From: Ciona savignyi
Lineage: Eukaryota; Chordata; Ascidiacea; Phlebobranchia; Cionidae
DNA length: 64,000 nt
Direction of reading: 5' to 3'
Assembly (NCBI GenBank): GCA_000149265.1
Contig: CH002809.1
Span: forward strand, 125,456-189,455
Numbering within the stretch: the stretch's first letter is position 1; each line of letters begins with the position of its first letter. The notes beneath the pieces are model-generated. The model was not told the origin of the DNA. It searched no databases and was given only the letters and a program-made list of their open reading frames with translations. Positions 30,201-45,200 of the stretch are shown here, piece by piece. Both the position numbers and the translations under genes were made by a program.

Positions 30201-33200
30201 AATCCGGCATAATTTAACCCCTTTGCACCCTTTCTCTGGGTTGACATATTGGTAGAATTTTTTTATTTGTTTTCTGACTGCACTTGAGCAAGTTTGTCCA
30301 ATCACTTTTTATATATTAGGACATGTATTCTGACATTGTTCCCAAGATGTGGACACATCAAAAAAAGTAAACTTTGTTAAGGATGCCTTACTCACGCTCA
30401 CGGTATAATATATCAACCGAAAACGTTAATTACTTTCTCTGGAAAATCTGTAGGTCAAATGTTTTACGGTTTTTGTGTTTTCCCACATCTTCATTTTGTC
30501 GCATTGAAACTGTTACTACTGCATGGTTTGATACAGACATTATTTAAAAGATTTTTTAAGTCAGGTATATGTCTTAGTAAAGTTCTGTATAAAAAAATGG
30601 TTCAATTGGTTTAAAACTGCTAGAAGCGTAGGTGATGAAATAAAAAGCAAAGAAGCTCTTTAGGGATTTCTCCCATCAAAGTAAACTAGACCAGAGTTTG
30701 ATGAGTCAAATACGCTTTGTTAGGCATCAATAGCTTTCCTGGTTTTGAACAGGAAGGTATTTTTGAAGAAGGATTATACTATCAATACTATAAGTACAGA
30801 TAGGAAAATATCTATTTTTAGATTTATACACAAGGGGAATCCCCCAAATTATAATTACCTCTTAATATAATAGTGAAATAAATTGTTAAACCCAAGGACT
30901 TGGTAATTGTGATATAAAAATGACCTAGAACTACTTGTGCTGAATATACAACATAATCAAATCTGAAATTTCCAATACAAAAATTGGCTTAGATAGTAAT
31001 TTAAATTAAATAGTAAATCATATAAAAAAATAATAAACAGGTTTTTAGCATGTTTTAAAACAATGCCGTATGTACTGTGCAAAACGGTCTGCATTACCTC
31101 ATTTATTAGTTTAAATTTGGCTAAATATTTCCGAGTAACCCTACACCACTAGGTAAGCACGTAAACATTTTCATGTATTTTGTTTTGAAGCTATTTTTGT
31201 ATGCTCCGTGACTTAAATTCAATAATACTAGTCACTCCTACATATACTGGTATAAATATAGTTATGTTATGAAGCTATTTTGGTGATTTCCAATGACTCT
31301 ATAAGCATTACCAGTAGTTATATTAAACTACTTGTTAATATACCCTAAATATAATTAATAGTAAAAAGTTAGCTGGTCAATTAATTTTTATTGGCCCAAA
31401 ACAAAATCAACTTTTTATGAGATGTATTCATAAGCGACTAATTTTTTACATTAATTTTGTGCAACTGTTTATTGACGTTAATGTTAGTATGTTCTATTTT
31501 GTCTTGACATATTGGTATGAGCTATTACTTATAAAACACACAGCTAGGGATGTCCATTTCAGAATAAAAATTCGATTCGAATTTATTTAGAATTAATTTT
31601 TTTTAATTTACAATGATGTTGATTTTGATTTGGATAAGGACCTCACAAAGTTAAATCTGTTTTTTCTTTGATTTTTAAAAACAATGCAACCATTATGTCG
31701 ATTATGACAATTCTCGTATTGTTAAAATGCGTTTTGCACAATGCTCTTCTGCAATTGACAACGATGTGTCCGGCCGGTTAGTCTAGCGGTTAAGTGCATC
31801 GTCTTTCAACCGAAAGGTTGCAGGTGCGAAACTGGTCGCTAGCTAGTCGATTGTGTCCTGTGGCAAGGCACTTTACGGACATTGCTTGAATCCAGCGGAT
31901 TAATGGGTTCTACCAAATTGAATAACCGCGTCTATTATACATAACACACTGCAATAGCTCCGGTAACCCGACGATGGGCGCGAGGTGATCTTACGATTGC
32001 CCGTGTGTTAACCTCCTTGGTTTTCCCATTCAAGGGAATAAACATGAATATCCTATCTACTGAACAGTGTGGACTGTGTTGGGATACTCAAATTGCGCAA
32101 CGCCGATGTGGAGGCGCGAATAGGAGTAAGTAGAGCGAAGAAACGGAGCCAAACTGTCCGCTTGGTCTTCCGAGTGATACTTGATGACGTGGAACGGAAT
32201 GATGGAATCTCGGATCCTCTTGTACTCCAAGTCGTCTCCAATCGAATCAACTGCAGTAAGTTGGATGTTGTTTTACAGAAATAGAAATTTCATACATGAT
32301 TGGATTTTATCCCAGTATAAAAATGTCTTAAAATGTGAAAACACAAAGTGTGTACCCAATGGTCAATCATCTAATTTCCCCAGATAGTTAAGACTATTGC
32401 AATGTGTTATAAAGAATTGAGACTTTCCTACTGTTTTTTTTAAACCAATAATACACCAAGTTGAAGCAATGTACACTAAGTATCTTATCAAAAGTGCTAC
32501 TGACAAGCCGGTGTTTGGTTTTGATTCAACAACCTTTTGGCTTCCAAAAGACCTCTGACATTTTTACTGACTGATCTAATGTCCAGACACTGGTGTGTTT
32601 ATAAGCTCTATATATACAATATAAACACCAGAACCTGTTAAAGTGTATGTTTAAAGCAGTGTTTTTCTGATCTGCCGCAAGGGTTAGCTAGGTGCCATAC
32701 ACTTACATTTCGGTAATCTTCGACAAAAGGTGCATAGATCATAAACTAAGCTGATGGTAATTTAAACTACTAAATTGTTAGCGTCTAGTTCGTTCTTTTC
32801 CATTGTAACGTTTTAAGTATTTATCATATTGTTTTGACTTCCCATGCAAGGTGCGCCCGTTCGCGTTTGTAATAGGTCTTGGGTATGCCACGAGTTCAAA
32901 AACATTGAGAACCACTGGTTTAAAGTGTATGTTTAACAGCCCAACCGCTCGGTCAGCCGGAGATAACCAAGAAAAGTTTAGAGAGATGCTCAGTGGAAGG
33001 GGGAATGGAGATGTTTATAATCGGTCGCAACTTTCACAGAGGAATTAAAGTGGTTTTCCAAGATCCTGAAGAGGCTGATGGTAAGCTTTTCTGGATTTTA
33101 AAAAACATTCGTTTATATTTTAGATTATTTATCATGTGTTTTTGACAATACTGATTGAATCTTCTCTATTGGAGGAATATTTTGTTTTAAGTTTTATTCT

Positions 33201-36200
33201 TTAAGGTTTAAGCTTTATATATTTTTATATATACGGTTTCTTATATTGACCAATATGTAATATATAATTCATCTAGGTAATTAATTTTAAACATTAAAAA
33301 ATTAAACTGGAGACTTACCAATACTTAGAGATTTGTGCTTATTTTATAACTTTTAAGATTTCAAAGTTTAATATTTGTAACTGTAAACATTATAGTTATA
33401 CCGCCAGGTATATACCGGTACATTGTCAAATTGTAATTATTTTACATATTCTAGGAAGTCACTGGCACACTGTAGGGCAACTGGACAAGGACACATTTAA
33501 TCAGGTATGAAGTACCAGTACCATTAGTGATATTGTACTGTAATTCATTTGTTCCTTCACAATTTATTGATTTAAAAATTCGTAGTAGAAGGTAATCCCT
33601 AGTGGCGTTATGTGCTGTTCACTTTGTACATTGAACCTGTACGCAATGTTAATGGAGACATTATAACACATGTATGTGAAGCTGATCTTTAACCTTGTTT
33701 ATTTAGCTTTGAACAGAAGCATCAGTAATTGCCAAACAGGTTATTATTGATTAGCATTGCAAGACGCCTCATGTGATATTACGCAATGCGTCTTATGTTT
33801 CTACTTTAACTCAATTCTGCAACCTTGCTCAGTTGCACTGTATCGATTAACATTTGAAGTTTTTCAAATTAATTGTCAATAAATAATGTATCACCTCTTA
33901 CAGTACTGTACGAAGTTAGGTAGATAAATGATACTTTATTAACATGCATAAAAACAATTACGCAAGCAATTCTGACTTAGTAAATTGAATTTATATGTAT
34001 GATAATGCCCTAAAGCACTTAACTGCGTTTATATTATCATATTGTGGTATTTTGATCATGTGCTATTTGGTATGCAGTCATCATGCTCTTTCGAGGATTT
34101 CATTTCTCAATAACTGTAAAAATTTGTATAACAGTGTTGTTTTTCATACAACAGTGGCACACAGGCAATTGTAATGAGTTTAATTTCATTTTTTTTAAGT
34201 AGCAAACATAGAGTAAAACGTGGTTAAATTTCAAACCATATGAGTATTTTGCTTATTTTCTTATAATAGCTTCCGTAGCTAGTCCTACCATTGCAATATA
34301 CAGCAATAATGTATGCTAGGTGAAATGGTGAAATTCATATTTTATGGCTTTTAGTGGTTAACTGTGTTTTAGGTTTTTCTCTCACATACACGCCAGTTTT
34401 ATTGAGGCTGACATAACTTGACCTAGTTTTGAGCTTAACAATGCCCTGTATAATGTCACAGTATTTTAAAATTACTGTGGCTATGTGGACATTCCTATTT
34501 AATAGACCTGCTCTTGTTGGTCTGTTTGCATTTAGTGGGTTTCTTAAACAGTCTGTGTTGGTAAATTGTAAACTTTATGTGTTTTGTACAAGTTATACAC
34601 GTCATATTCAAGTCAGCGCGATAACTGCTTTACTGGTTTTACTTTTTAAATTTAGTGACTCCGAAAAAATTATGTCAATACACTTTTTTAATCCCATAAA
34701 TTCTTAGTACATCTTTAATTTTGTTATTATGTTATTAGTTTTAGCTTAATAAATAATTTATGCTTAAGAGTTAAAGGCTAGATCTAAACTTGCCAATTTG
34801 TGTTCAATGTGCACTATTATAATTGAAATTTAAAGTGTACATGTATAATAAAACTACTTGTTTAAAATGTATAAATATAAATGTATATTTTGCATACCAG
34901 TTAATTTGAAATGGATGCTTTTGTCTACGAGTTTAAATTCAAAATTATCTGTCCTGTCACACTTTGACAGGCAGATTTAAATTTATATTGGTCTGTATAT
35001 TTCTATTGATAATACTTAGATACAAAGCATCTGAACACTATATTAGCATTGCACTACAGTTGGTTCTTGCTAACAGAAATTAGATGTATGCTCCTAGATC
35101 TGCTGAATGTTATTTCAAACTTTGCCATTAAACAGTCATCTCCAGTTAAGCGTACATGTTTTGTCTGCTGTTAAATTGTTAAAATTGCAAGAATATTCTA
35201 TATTAAATGGTGGCTTGAGTATCCCTCTAGCTGTGTTCGCAATTTCTTATTGTGTCATGAATTCATTTTACAATTTTTAATTCGACGTGTACGGTAGATT
35301 TCGTAATTCTAAGTCGATGTTATGATATATTTGTTTAACATGACATGCATTTTAACCTGTGGCTGTAGTAGAGGTGAAAAACAAATTGCTTCATGGCGCA
35401 AAAATGTCCCGGTACGTTGAGTCAGTGTTTGTCTCTAACCTAACAAGAGAGTTTACTTTATCGAGGTGAGCTCTCTTAAAATAGAGAGGTGTTACCAAAG
35501 GGTGCTTCACCGATTGTTTACCCCAAGAACGTGACTAGACGCTGTGGTAAATTGTTCGTTCGGAGAATTAAACGCATGGATTGCCTTAAAAATCATATCC
35601 CTTTTATCAAAATCTTTTTATTTTTTACTTTTTTAGCCATATGTGCTTAAATATGATTAGTTGTGTAACTGTACTTTGTCCAAATTGCAAGAATATTATT
35701 TATTTGTATTTCGTGAATTTAATGTTTAAGCTGAAAGCCAAATTCACTATTTATAATGCCTTTGTTTTGTGTATATACCAGCATTGGTACATATAAACAC
35801 AAGAAGTCAAAAAAGATTATAATTACTCAAGGTCAAAAATGGAATTTTAATCAATCCTTTTAATCTGTATTATGATTCTAAGGCCACCACAATGTTTAAA
35901 CATTTTAACTCGATAGCAATATAAAGAATATGTTCAATGTACTTGTATATGCTACCGGTATGTCACAAGACACACCGGCATTGTATGTATGTATCATGTA
36001 ATGTACCACACATACAAATATATACACCCACAGTTAGGTCTAGTTGTCTATATATTATGCATATACGCTTAATTTAGTAAGTGTTTTTTCCCGGAATGTA
36101 AATTAATTTTAAATTTCAGTCCCTGTATGGTTTTCCTATAAACATGACAGCTGAAATTTATCTTGGTCTGTTCAACCTATTTCTCTTTCTTTCTCTCTTT

Positions 36201-39200
36201 GTTGCCAAACATAGGAGAGAAAATATTCTATTAACTTCACTCATGAATAGCTGGAGATATGGAGTTAGTGGTGTGGAACAAAGAATCCAAGTCTCTATTG
36301 TTGTTTCAAATCTCAGAAATATGAATTCTATCTCCCTCCTTAGTCCATTTCTATCCATACTCCTTCTTAAAGCAGTGTTATTTTAATTTGAATAGAAGCA
36401 AGCTGTTTCGAACCGATTGTTTAGCATCTTTCACAGCATTTCAAGTTTTATCGGCCTTATTGTTATCTTTCCTCAAAGTGCTGTTTAAATATGGCAACAG
36501 AGCTTAAACGATAAGCATTTGTAGTGGCTGTCTGCTATTTTCTAATTGCCTAATACAACAGTCAGTCACGTACTGTTAAACGGTTGAACGCCACCTACTA
36601 GGCGACTTATCCTGCAGCTTTTATGATATATCGCGAATTCAATGATCTTACATTTCTTGGTCAATAAATGGTCTAAGTCAGTGCTTCCCAAACTAGGGGT
36701 CGCAAGAAAAAAATTTGGGGTCGCAAAAGCTTCCTGTTTTTCATACAAATTGCTTATAATACCCTACTTTATGCTTCGTAGCCTATTTATTAAAAAACTT
36801 TCTCTGAATTGAAACGGCATTATTGGCGTTTTTTACTACAGTATAAAGATACATTACACTGTTAAATTCCGTCTGTAGTACTGTGACGAACTACCATTGT
36901 TACAGCATAATGTACATTATGTACACATTGAGCCACGGTTTGACTTACTGTGCAAAAACATGCAGAACCATGCAGCTCATTAAATAACAAACTCAGTTTT
37001 CGATCTTTGTAAATACTGTTGTTTGTCTGCTTTTTTACCATACTCTTACATTCTTACAACTTAAAATAAGTTAAAAAGACAAAAAGGGGTCGTAAATTTT
37101 TTTGATAATGAGAAAAGGGTCGCTTGTAAAAAAGTTTGGGAAGCCCTGGTCTAAGTAATTGCTTCCATTTTACCATAATAAATTGTCAATGCAAAACTTC
37201 CATTTCACCATAAACAGTGCATTTGGCAAGTATTTTAATGGGATGCCCTTCACTATAAACATGATAAGTAATCAAGAGCAATTAAGTGACGTTTGTTTTC
37301 CTGTAAAGCCTGAAGCCTAATATACTCTTTGCCTTGAAATTACAGAGCCATATGGTAGTGAGTGTGCCGCCTTATCACAATCTCGACATCCAAAAACCAA
37401 TTAACGTGCAAGTGTTTGTTGAGCACAATGGCAAAAAGTGTGATCCCCACAGTTTCACATATGACCCCTTACCAGCAGTACAGGCTGCAAATGCTGAAAG
37501 AACTATCAGTGATTCCACAGCCAAAGATTCAGGTATGTAGAGTTATCATAAGGCTAATTCTGAACACATAAGGCATGCCTTAAACATGATAATCATACAA
37601 CAGTACATAAAAACCCAATGCTAAAGCAGCAATTGTTTCTGAAGTTCTTAACCTACCCCCATATGATGCCAATTAGCCTTAACATTTCTTTCACTACCCA
37701 CACCAGTTGCTAGTTAACCCCCATCATTACACATAATAGAGTCCACATCTGTTCCACATCTGGCAGTGGTACTAATTTATTGCCAGGTTTATCATTTCGT
37801 GGAAATACATTTCGCTGGATAGTCAATTCCTGTGCAGCAGTATTGTAGACTACTCCCCTTATGAGTTGTGGCTGTTTAACCTGATTTGAACCACGGTTTT
37901 GAACTTGGTATTTAGGCAAGAGTGCAAAAGTCCATAATCACTGTAAATTATACATCTTTTTTGCTTATAATGTCTGATTTATGGTCAAATCTTGATATTG
38001 AAGTCTTTTTAAACAAAAAGTTCTGAGCACACAGGGTTGTTTGCACACCCTGCACCTTAAATCAATAAACATTTATTCACTGAACCTTTTGAGTTTTGCC
38101 TATTTCATTTCCATTATCTAATATATATGGTTAGCTTGTTTTGGTGCATTCAAATAACCTCATAAATTTGCAGTTGTACTTAAATCTTATAACAATGTAC
38201 AATGTAATTAACCTTTTTATCAATATTTGTACGATAATACCTCCTATCATCCATATGAACAAAGTAAACAAAGTGTTTTTTTAAGTTGTTTAAAAACACC
38301 CAGTGAGGAAACACTGACTAAATGTGGTCAAAATGGATCCAATTGATTTTACCAATCATTTATCAGAGATATATTACAATGCACAAGAAATTTATCAGAG
38401 ATATATTACAATGCACAAGAAATTTATCAGGGATATATAATGATACGCAGGAAATTTGAGTAAATTGTACTTGATCACTTAGTTGTGTTGGACGCAGGTG
38501 ATCCAGTTAAAGCGCTGCTGGAGGGAGGAAAACTGGACAAAAAGCTACTGGAAGCTTTATTCGCGCGGCTTCTTACTTCAACTGAGGTGGAGTCAAACGA
38601 CATTAAACCAGTTCCAAGAGGTTCGCTGGTCTGGTGCTTAATACTAATGGTGTTTTAGCGGATCTGGTTTTAGTGCATGAGTAGTTTTGTTTTTCTGTAT
38701 TTTTACTTTTTGTTTCATTGGTTGAAAGTTCATTTTAAAGTTAATATTATCAATGATTGAAAGTTCATTTAAAAGTTGATTTTTTCAATGGTTGAGATTA
38801 TCTGTAATAGTTGATATTTTCTATGGTTGAAATTTTCATTAAAAAGTTTTTATATCAATTGTTAAAAGTTCATTTAAAAGTTAATTTTTTCAATGGTTGA
38901 GATTATCTGTAAAAGTTGATATTTTCAATGGTTATAATTTCGTTTTAAAGTTGCTTTTTATTTACTGCAGAGTTAAAACAGACATCGTCAGTTTTCTCAC
39001 CCACCCAACCATTGGTATTCACTACCGGAGTCCAGATTGATGGAGGGGTTTCCAAGCCGGTACCCACCCAATCTTGGCCGAGCACCGTACTAAACAATGT
39101 GGTGAAACCAAACACTTTTGCCGGCATCTCACCATTGCTTGCCAATGTAAAGCCGAACACTATGTTCTCAAACACTGGGAAATCGCTGTTCGTCACCTCG

Positions 39201-42200
39201 CAACAACCGAATCTTACAAACTCCGGCGAGCAACCTCAGCAGAATCAGTTTCAGCAACCGGAGAATATACAGAACCTCACAAACTCTGTAGGAAGTGTCG
39301 CTTCTTTGGTCGTGAAAACTGAAAACACGAGTTCTGAACCCGGTTTCCCCAATCAGCAGGTGCAACAAGGTACCTCGCTAGTTGCTCCTGGCACAATGAG
39401 CCAAAATCAATTCACTCAACCGGCCGTTTACACCAACCCTGTTGCCCACAGTGCATCTGCGAACACAGCGCTGGCTCAATCCAGCCAAACAGTCAACTTC
39501 TTCAAGCTCTCAACGACCACTTTAACTTCGGCCGGACAGCAGCAGCAACAGCCCTGGCCACAACAAAGCAATGCGTCGTCAAGTTCGTTCGTACATCCAG
39601 GAGGCTCTGTAGCGTCCTCATTTACGTTCCCGGTGATAACAACCTCGTCTTCGCTGTTTAACATCGCGCCATCGCAAAGCATAACCTTCGCCCCGAACCC
39701 GATAAACCCTCCTGTACAAACTTCAATCGGTTTCCAACAGCAAACCTTTGCCACAATGACCAACAACCCCTCTGGCCCTCCCACATCTATTTACATCAAC
39801 CCCGTACAGCAGGGTATTTGGAACTCGTCCCAAATTTCGCAGTCCACGCCAGAATCCAACGATAACCATCAGTTGCAAACTGCCATCAACACCATCTGCA
39901 ACATTAATTCGGTTGGAAACAACCGACCCCAGCAACAGAGTTTTAACAATTCAGGAACGTTGTTCAACCAAGGCCAGGTGCTGCAAGCGAACGCTGTTAT
40001 GAGCACGGGACAGTTTAACAATGCGCATCAACAACAAAATACGAACCAAATTCAACAAAATACGAACCCTGTTCAACAAAATATCAACCCTGTTCAACAA
40101 AATATCAACCCTGTTCAACAAAATATCAACCCTGTTCAACAAAACACAAACTCTGTTCAAAACATGTCCCATATTCAAGAGAATGTTGGAATGGCATACA
40201 GTTCAACTGTTCAACAAATACCCAATAACACTCAGAGTAGGTTCAGCAATCTCCCACACAGTACTTCCTTTTCAAACCCACTAATCGCACAGCAGAATGC
40301 AAGTGTCTTCAACTCTAATGACACTGTCCAGATTTCGAACAGCGAAAGTGGCAGTTTCGCCAACAGCAATCAAGCAGCTCGCAATCAGCAAATACAGAAC
40401 GGTAATTCCACCACTGATGCCCCCTTCAGCCAATCCAATCAAGGGTTATCGTTTAACGCTGAAGTGCTTGGTAACCAGCAGCAAGTGTTCACAGTGTCAG
40501 AGTCACTGCACATTCTGGAGAATTCGAAATCAGCCTTACCGCATCTCGACATGCGAACGAGCACTCCACTCCATCCGAATGCAGGAATGAGTTTGTTAAG
40601 TCCGAATAGCGTTTCAGGTGACGAAACGTCAAACATGCCAGATTCACTAAACAGCCCCATAGTATCCGCAGATACTGGACTTTCCATGGGCTTCGGCACA
40701 AACCTATCGATCAATGATTCAATGGAACTAAACTCATCGCGAAAGGAACTTGATATGACCGAGGGTTTCCAGTCGTTAATATCCGATTGTAACCCGTCTG
40801 TAGCCGCACTAGAGGGTGACAATGCTGCCATGCTACAAATGCCCATGATAGATCGGAACAACTATCCACCAGTCAGTATGTTTAACCCCCCGACTTCTAC
40901 CCCTCAATTACAACCCACAAGCAATGAACCCCAGCAAATTCAGTTTCAGCAACCCCCTGTTAATATGTTCAATACCCAAACTTCCACCCCTCAAGGGGGT
41001 CAAGTTCAACCCACAAGTAACGAGCCCCAGCTAGTACAGTTCCAGCAAGCCCCTGTTAATATGTTCAACCCCCCCGCGTCCACCCCTCAATTACAACCCA
41101 CCACCAACGAACCCCAGCAAATTCAGTTCCAGCAACCCGCTGTGGGTATGTTTAACCCCCAAGCTTCCACCCCTCAACTTCAACCCACAACCAACGAGCA
41201 GCAAATCCAGTTCCAGCAAGCGTCAGAAGCAGACATGGTGCGTATGATGCAGACCCAGTCCACGCCCTTCACAATCCCGCTAAATGAAATACAGAAGGAC
41301 CAAGAGCAACACATGAGCATCGCGGATTTATCCAAGTTTATCACTAATGAGGTTATGGTAAGTCACCCTGGTAATATAAGTATGATTCTAACGTCAGTTA
41401 GGACCTCACAAAGTTTTGGACCTTCCCGCCACCTAGTTAATGACCAGTTAATACAACAGGTAGGCATATGTGGCTTGTCGAATGCACAGTGATGTTGTGT
41501 CAGCCTGTTAATAATTTTTGTGTTTACATCTCAAATTTGAAGTAAAACACCAAAACAACTTTCTAAAATATATATTAAATAATACTTATGGACCTCACAA
41601 AGGTTTTGAACTTCTCTTTCCAGTAATTAATTGTCCCATCACCTAGTCACCAGGGGTAATGGTTGGTGCAATTATAAGAGTTTCGAACCCTTTTAAAATA
41701 GTGGGTTGTGTCTGTCCTTGTGCATGGTACTATTGGATATGACAAATATGATAACTTATAAAATGCTAAGGACCCACCAAGCTAACCAGTCGTTATTCAG
41801 CCATGTAACTACAATATTAATCGGTCCGACTGATAAACCGTGCCTCATGCAGACTTGGTAGATATTCAGGCACATATTCCCAAGAACACAAATGGACAAC
41901 CAACCAAATAAGACACCAATCCCATAACTCAATGGTTAAATGGGTTAAACAAAAACACACAATATCTCAGTTGTCTACATCCTATTACATTATCTTTTGT
42001 AACTGTGGGTATCCTGTAATATGAGACAATTAATGGCGGTTTTTCATCTGTATGAACTGTTAAGTTTAGTTGTTTCAGTTTTGTTTTTTTCGCTTCTTCA
42101 TTACATTAAGGAAGCACAGTTATGTAAATGTGAAAAGCAGGCAGGAAACAAATGGCAAAACTACAGTAATTAAAACACTAGTAAATACAAGTGGAATAAC

Positions 42201-45200
42201 GGGGAAAAAATGTAGCATTACGACAATAAATTTACATTAAGCAAAAAACAAACTGCGACCGCAAATGCAAAATAGTAATAGTGATTGCTCTATATTTAAA
42301 ACCGGGCTTAATTTGCATCACATTATTGCATTTCAACTATAAGTAGCAAATCTTTTGTAACTGTGGGTATCCTGTAATATGAGACAATTAATGGCGGTTT
42401 TTCATCTGTATGAACTGTTAAGTTTAGTTGTTTCAGTTTTGTTTTTTTCGCTTCTTCATTACATTAAGGAAGCACAGTTATGTAAATGTAAAAAGCAGAA
42501 AGAAAACAAATGGGAAAACTACAGTTATTAAAAAACTATTAAATACTAGTGGAATAACGGGGAAAAATTGTAACGTTGACATTAAAATTTACATTAAGCA
42601 AAAGAAAAAAACTGCAACCGCAAATGCAAAATAGTAATAGTGATTGCTCTATATTTAAAACCGGGCTTAATTTGCATCACATTATTGCATTTCAACTATA
42701 AGTAGCAAAAAGAAAGAAATAAACAAATGAGTAGCAAAAAAGGAAAAAAGTAATGAGTAGTATATCTTATTTATCTCAGGGCAATCCTGCTTCATATTTT
42801 TTCCAATTACTCAGGACACCGACATGTTTTTGGTGAATCCAAGTTCGATTCAAACATTGGAGACGAACAGCCAAATACCCGATGAACCAGTCACCCAAGC
42901 CTCCACACACTTGGTGTTTTCCGATGCTTCGTCCACCAACACCCATCTGTTTAACGACCAGTTAATACAACAGGTAAGTGTATGTGGCTTGAATGCATAG
43001 TGATGTTGTGTCAGCTTGTTATTAATTTCCGTGTTTACATCTCAAATTTCTCTAAAAAAAATCTAAAAAAAAAATTCTTTATCTCAAAAAAAAATCTGTT
43101 ATTAATTTCCGTGTTTACATCTCAAATTTCAAGTAAAACACCAAAACACTTTGCTGAAATATGTATTTAATAATACTTATGCCACCCCTGAAAATAAGTT
43201 GGTTTCTTACCTTAAAAAATTATATTAATGTTTTGCTTTTTCTAAAATATATAAATATAGCTTTTCATTTCCAGTTCTAAAAAAATACTTAGCCGTACGT
43301 CAACCAACAGTGTAATTATGTGAAGGTTTTTTTAGGATTTTAATTGTTGCGTTTTAAAATTTATCTAATTCCATAATGTCTTACTAATTTTCTGTGCATT
43401 TAAAAATATACTTGGCAATGTCATAGTAGATGCCAATAGCAAAAATCGTAATAAAAACAAAATTAATTATTTTCTGTGCATTTAAAAGTAACAGTAATGT
43501 TTTTTAATAATGCAATTATATTTAGCAGGAATCGCAAGCATATGTCAATACTCCGGAAATTAAAAGGTAAAAAATAAAAACAAAATTGTGTTGTGTCTGA
43601 TCGTATTTTATTTAATACACACATTACATCATAATACACACATTACATCCTGTGTAAAGGAACATTTACATATTATTTTAATTTTGAAAATTATTGATCT
43701 ACTATGTTACTCCTAAAGCTTTACATTTTGTATGTATTAATGCCACTGTAATTTTTTACCGTTTTCCAAATTTTTATCAACAGTCTTACTTCATGTTTTC
43801 ATGGTGAAAAGCAAAAAAATATACTAAACTAATTCATTTAAGTATAAAGTGGTGCTAACAATTTAGTTCTTTAAATGATTTTAAAAATTGAAATTTGTAC
43901 ATTTATATATACAGTAGAACCCCGCTTACCTGACCACCTATGGGACCGTGATCAAGCGGTCGCGTTGGGGTGGTTGTGTTAGTGAATTTTGATTTGGAGC
44001 AAGTTGTCGCCATATGCAGCTTAAACGTCTGCATTTTTACTAAATTTTCACCAAATGCCATTATTTTTATCAGATACTACAGAATGAATTAAATACTAAA
44101 GTTTATCTTGCAAGATTCAGTACTGTTTGCCACATTTTCTTTCGTGTGCGCTCATTTATTCTTATTGTTTTGATCATAAAAGAAATTTCACCTTATTATT
44201 TTGGTAAAAAAGGCAATTATTTAGCACATGTGGTCACTTAAGCGGAGTCAAATTTAGAGTTTTGGACCAAAATATGGCGGTCCTGGTCTGGAAACCGGGG
44301 TGGTCGCGTTATTGAAACAGAATGCAATGCATTAGCATAGTAAATTATTTGGGACCGCACTAAAGTGGTCTTGGTAGTGAGGTGGTCGTGTTATCGAGGT
44401 GGTCTCTAAGCGGGGTTCCACTGTATATAAACAATTTCCACTACTGAAAAACACTATTCTGTATCGGTTGTATAAGGAACTTCATTTGGATAAAAAGAAA
44501 ATGTATTGTTTCTGTATTTTTCCACTTGGCTTTGTGTTCAAATGATCGTCGCTGAGCCATGATATTGTGAAAATATACCATGTGTGTGGGTAATCTTTGC
44601 TTTAAGAATGGAAACCCCCTGGTAGATCATACTCTTTGTACAGACGGGAAATACTTGGGGATTTTTGGCCTCGTAATAAACTACATTATCATGAAAATTT
44701 AAGGGCGTTAAAAAACAAGTGGGGCTAAGTACACTGTCGTATAATAGGAGTGTGTTGTGTGTAGTTTGCACCACATATGGTGAAATCTTATGAATGGGAA
44801 TTTTGTTGACTTAAATTTTTATATCACTTCACCTGTAGGTGTTCCACAATGCCAATTTTAAAAATATAAAAATTCTAACATTTTTGTAATCACCATATGG
44901 TGTGTGATATGTAAAATCTTATGAATAGAAATAATGTTGACTCAAACTTTTATATCACTTCACGTATAGGTGTTCCACAATACCAATTTTTAAAATATAA
45001 AAATTCTATTCTAGACTATGTGTCTCACACCAGCAATATGTGGACTGGTTGTTATTGTTGACATTTCTTTTCACCATTTCAGTGTCCCGTCATTTGACAC
45101 ACTTGATGTGGAAGTTTTGTCCGAGAAGTATTCCCCCCATTCACAACAACAACAGCAGCAACAACAGGTCACCTTGAAACTTGATATTCTATTTACCGAC

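Noticed and set aside
39476..40861. Antisense frames of 70-140 codons
   Set aside because: Shadows of the Gln-rich NFAT5 exon.
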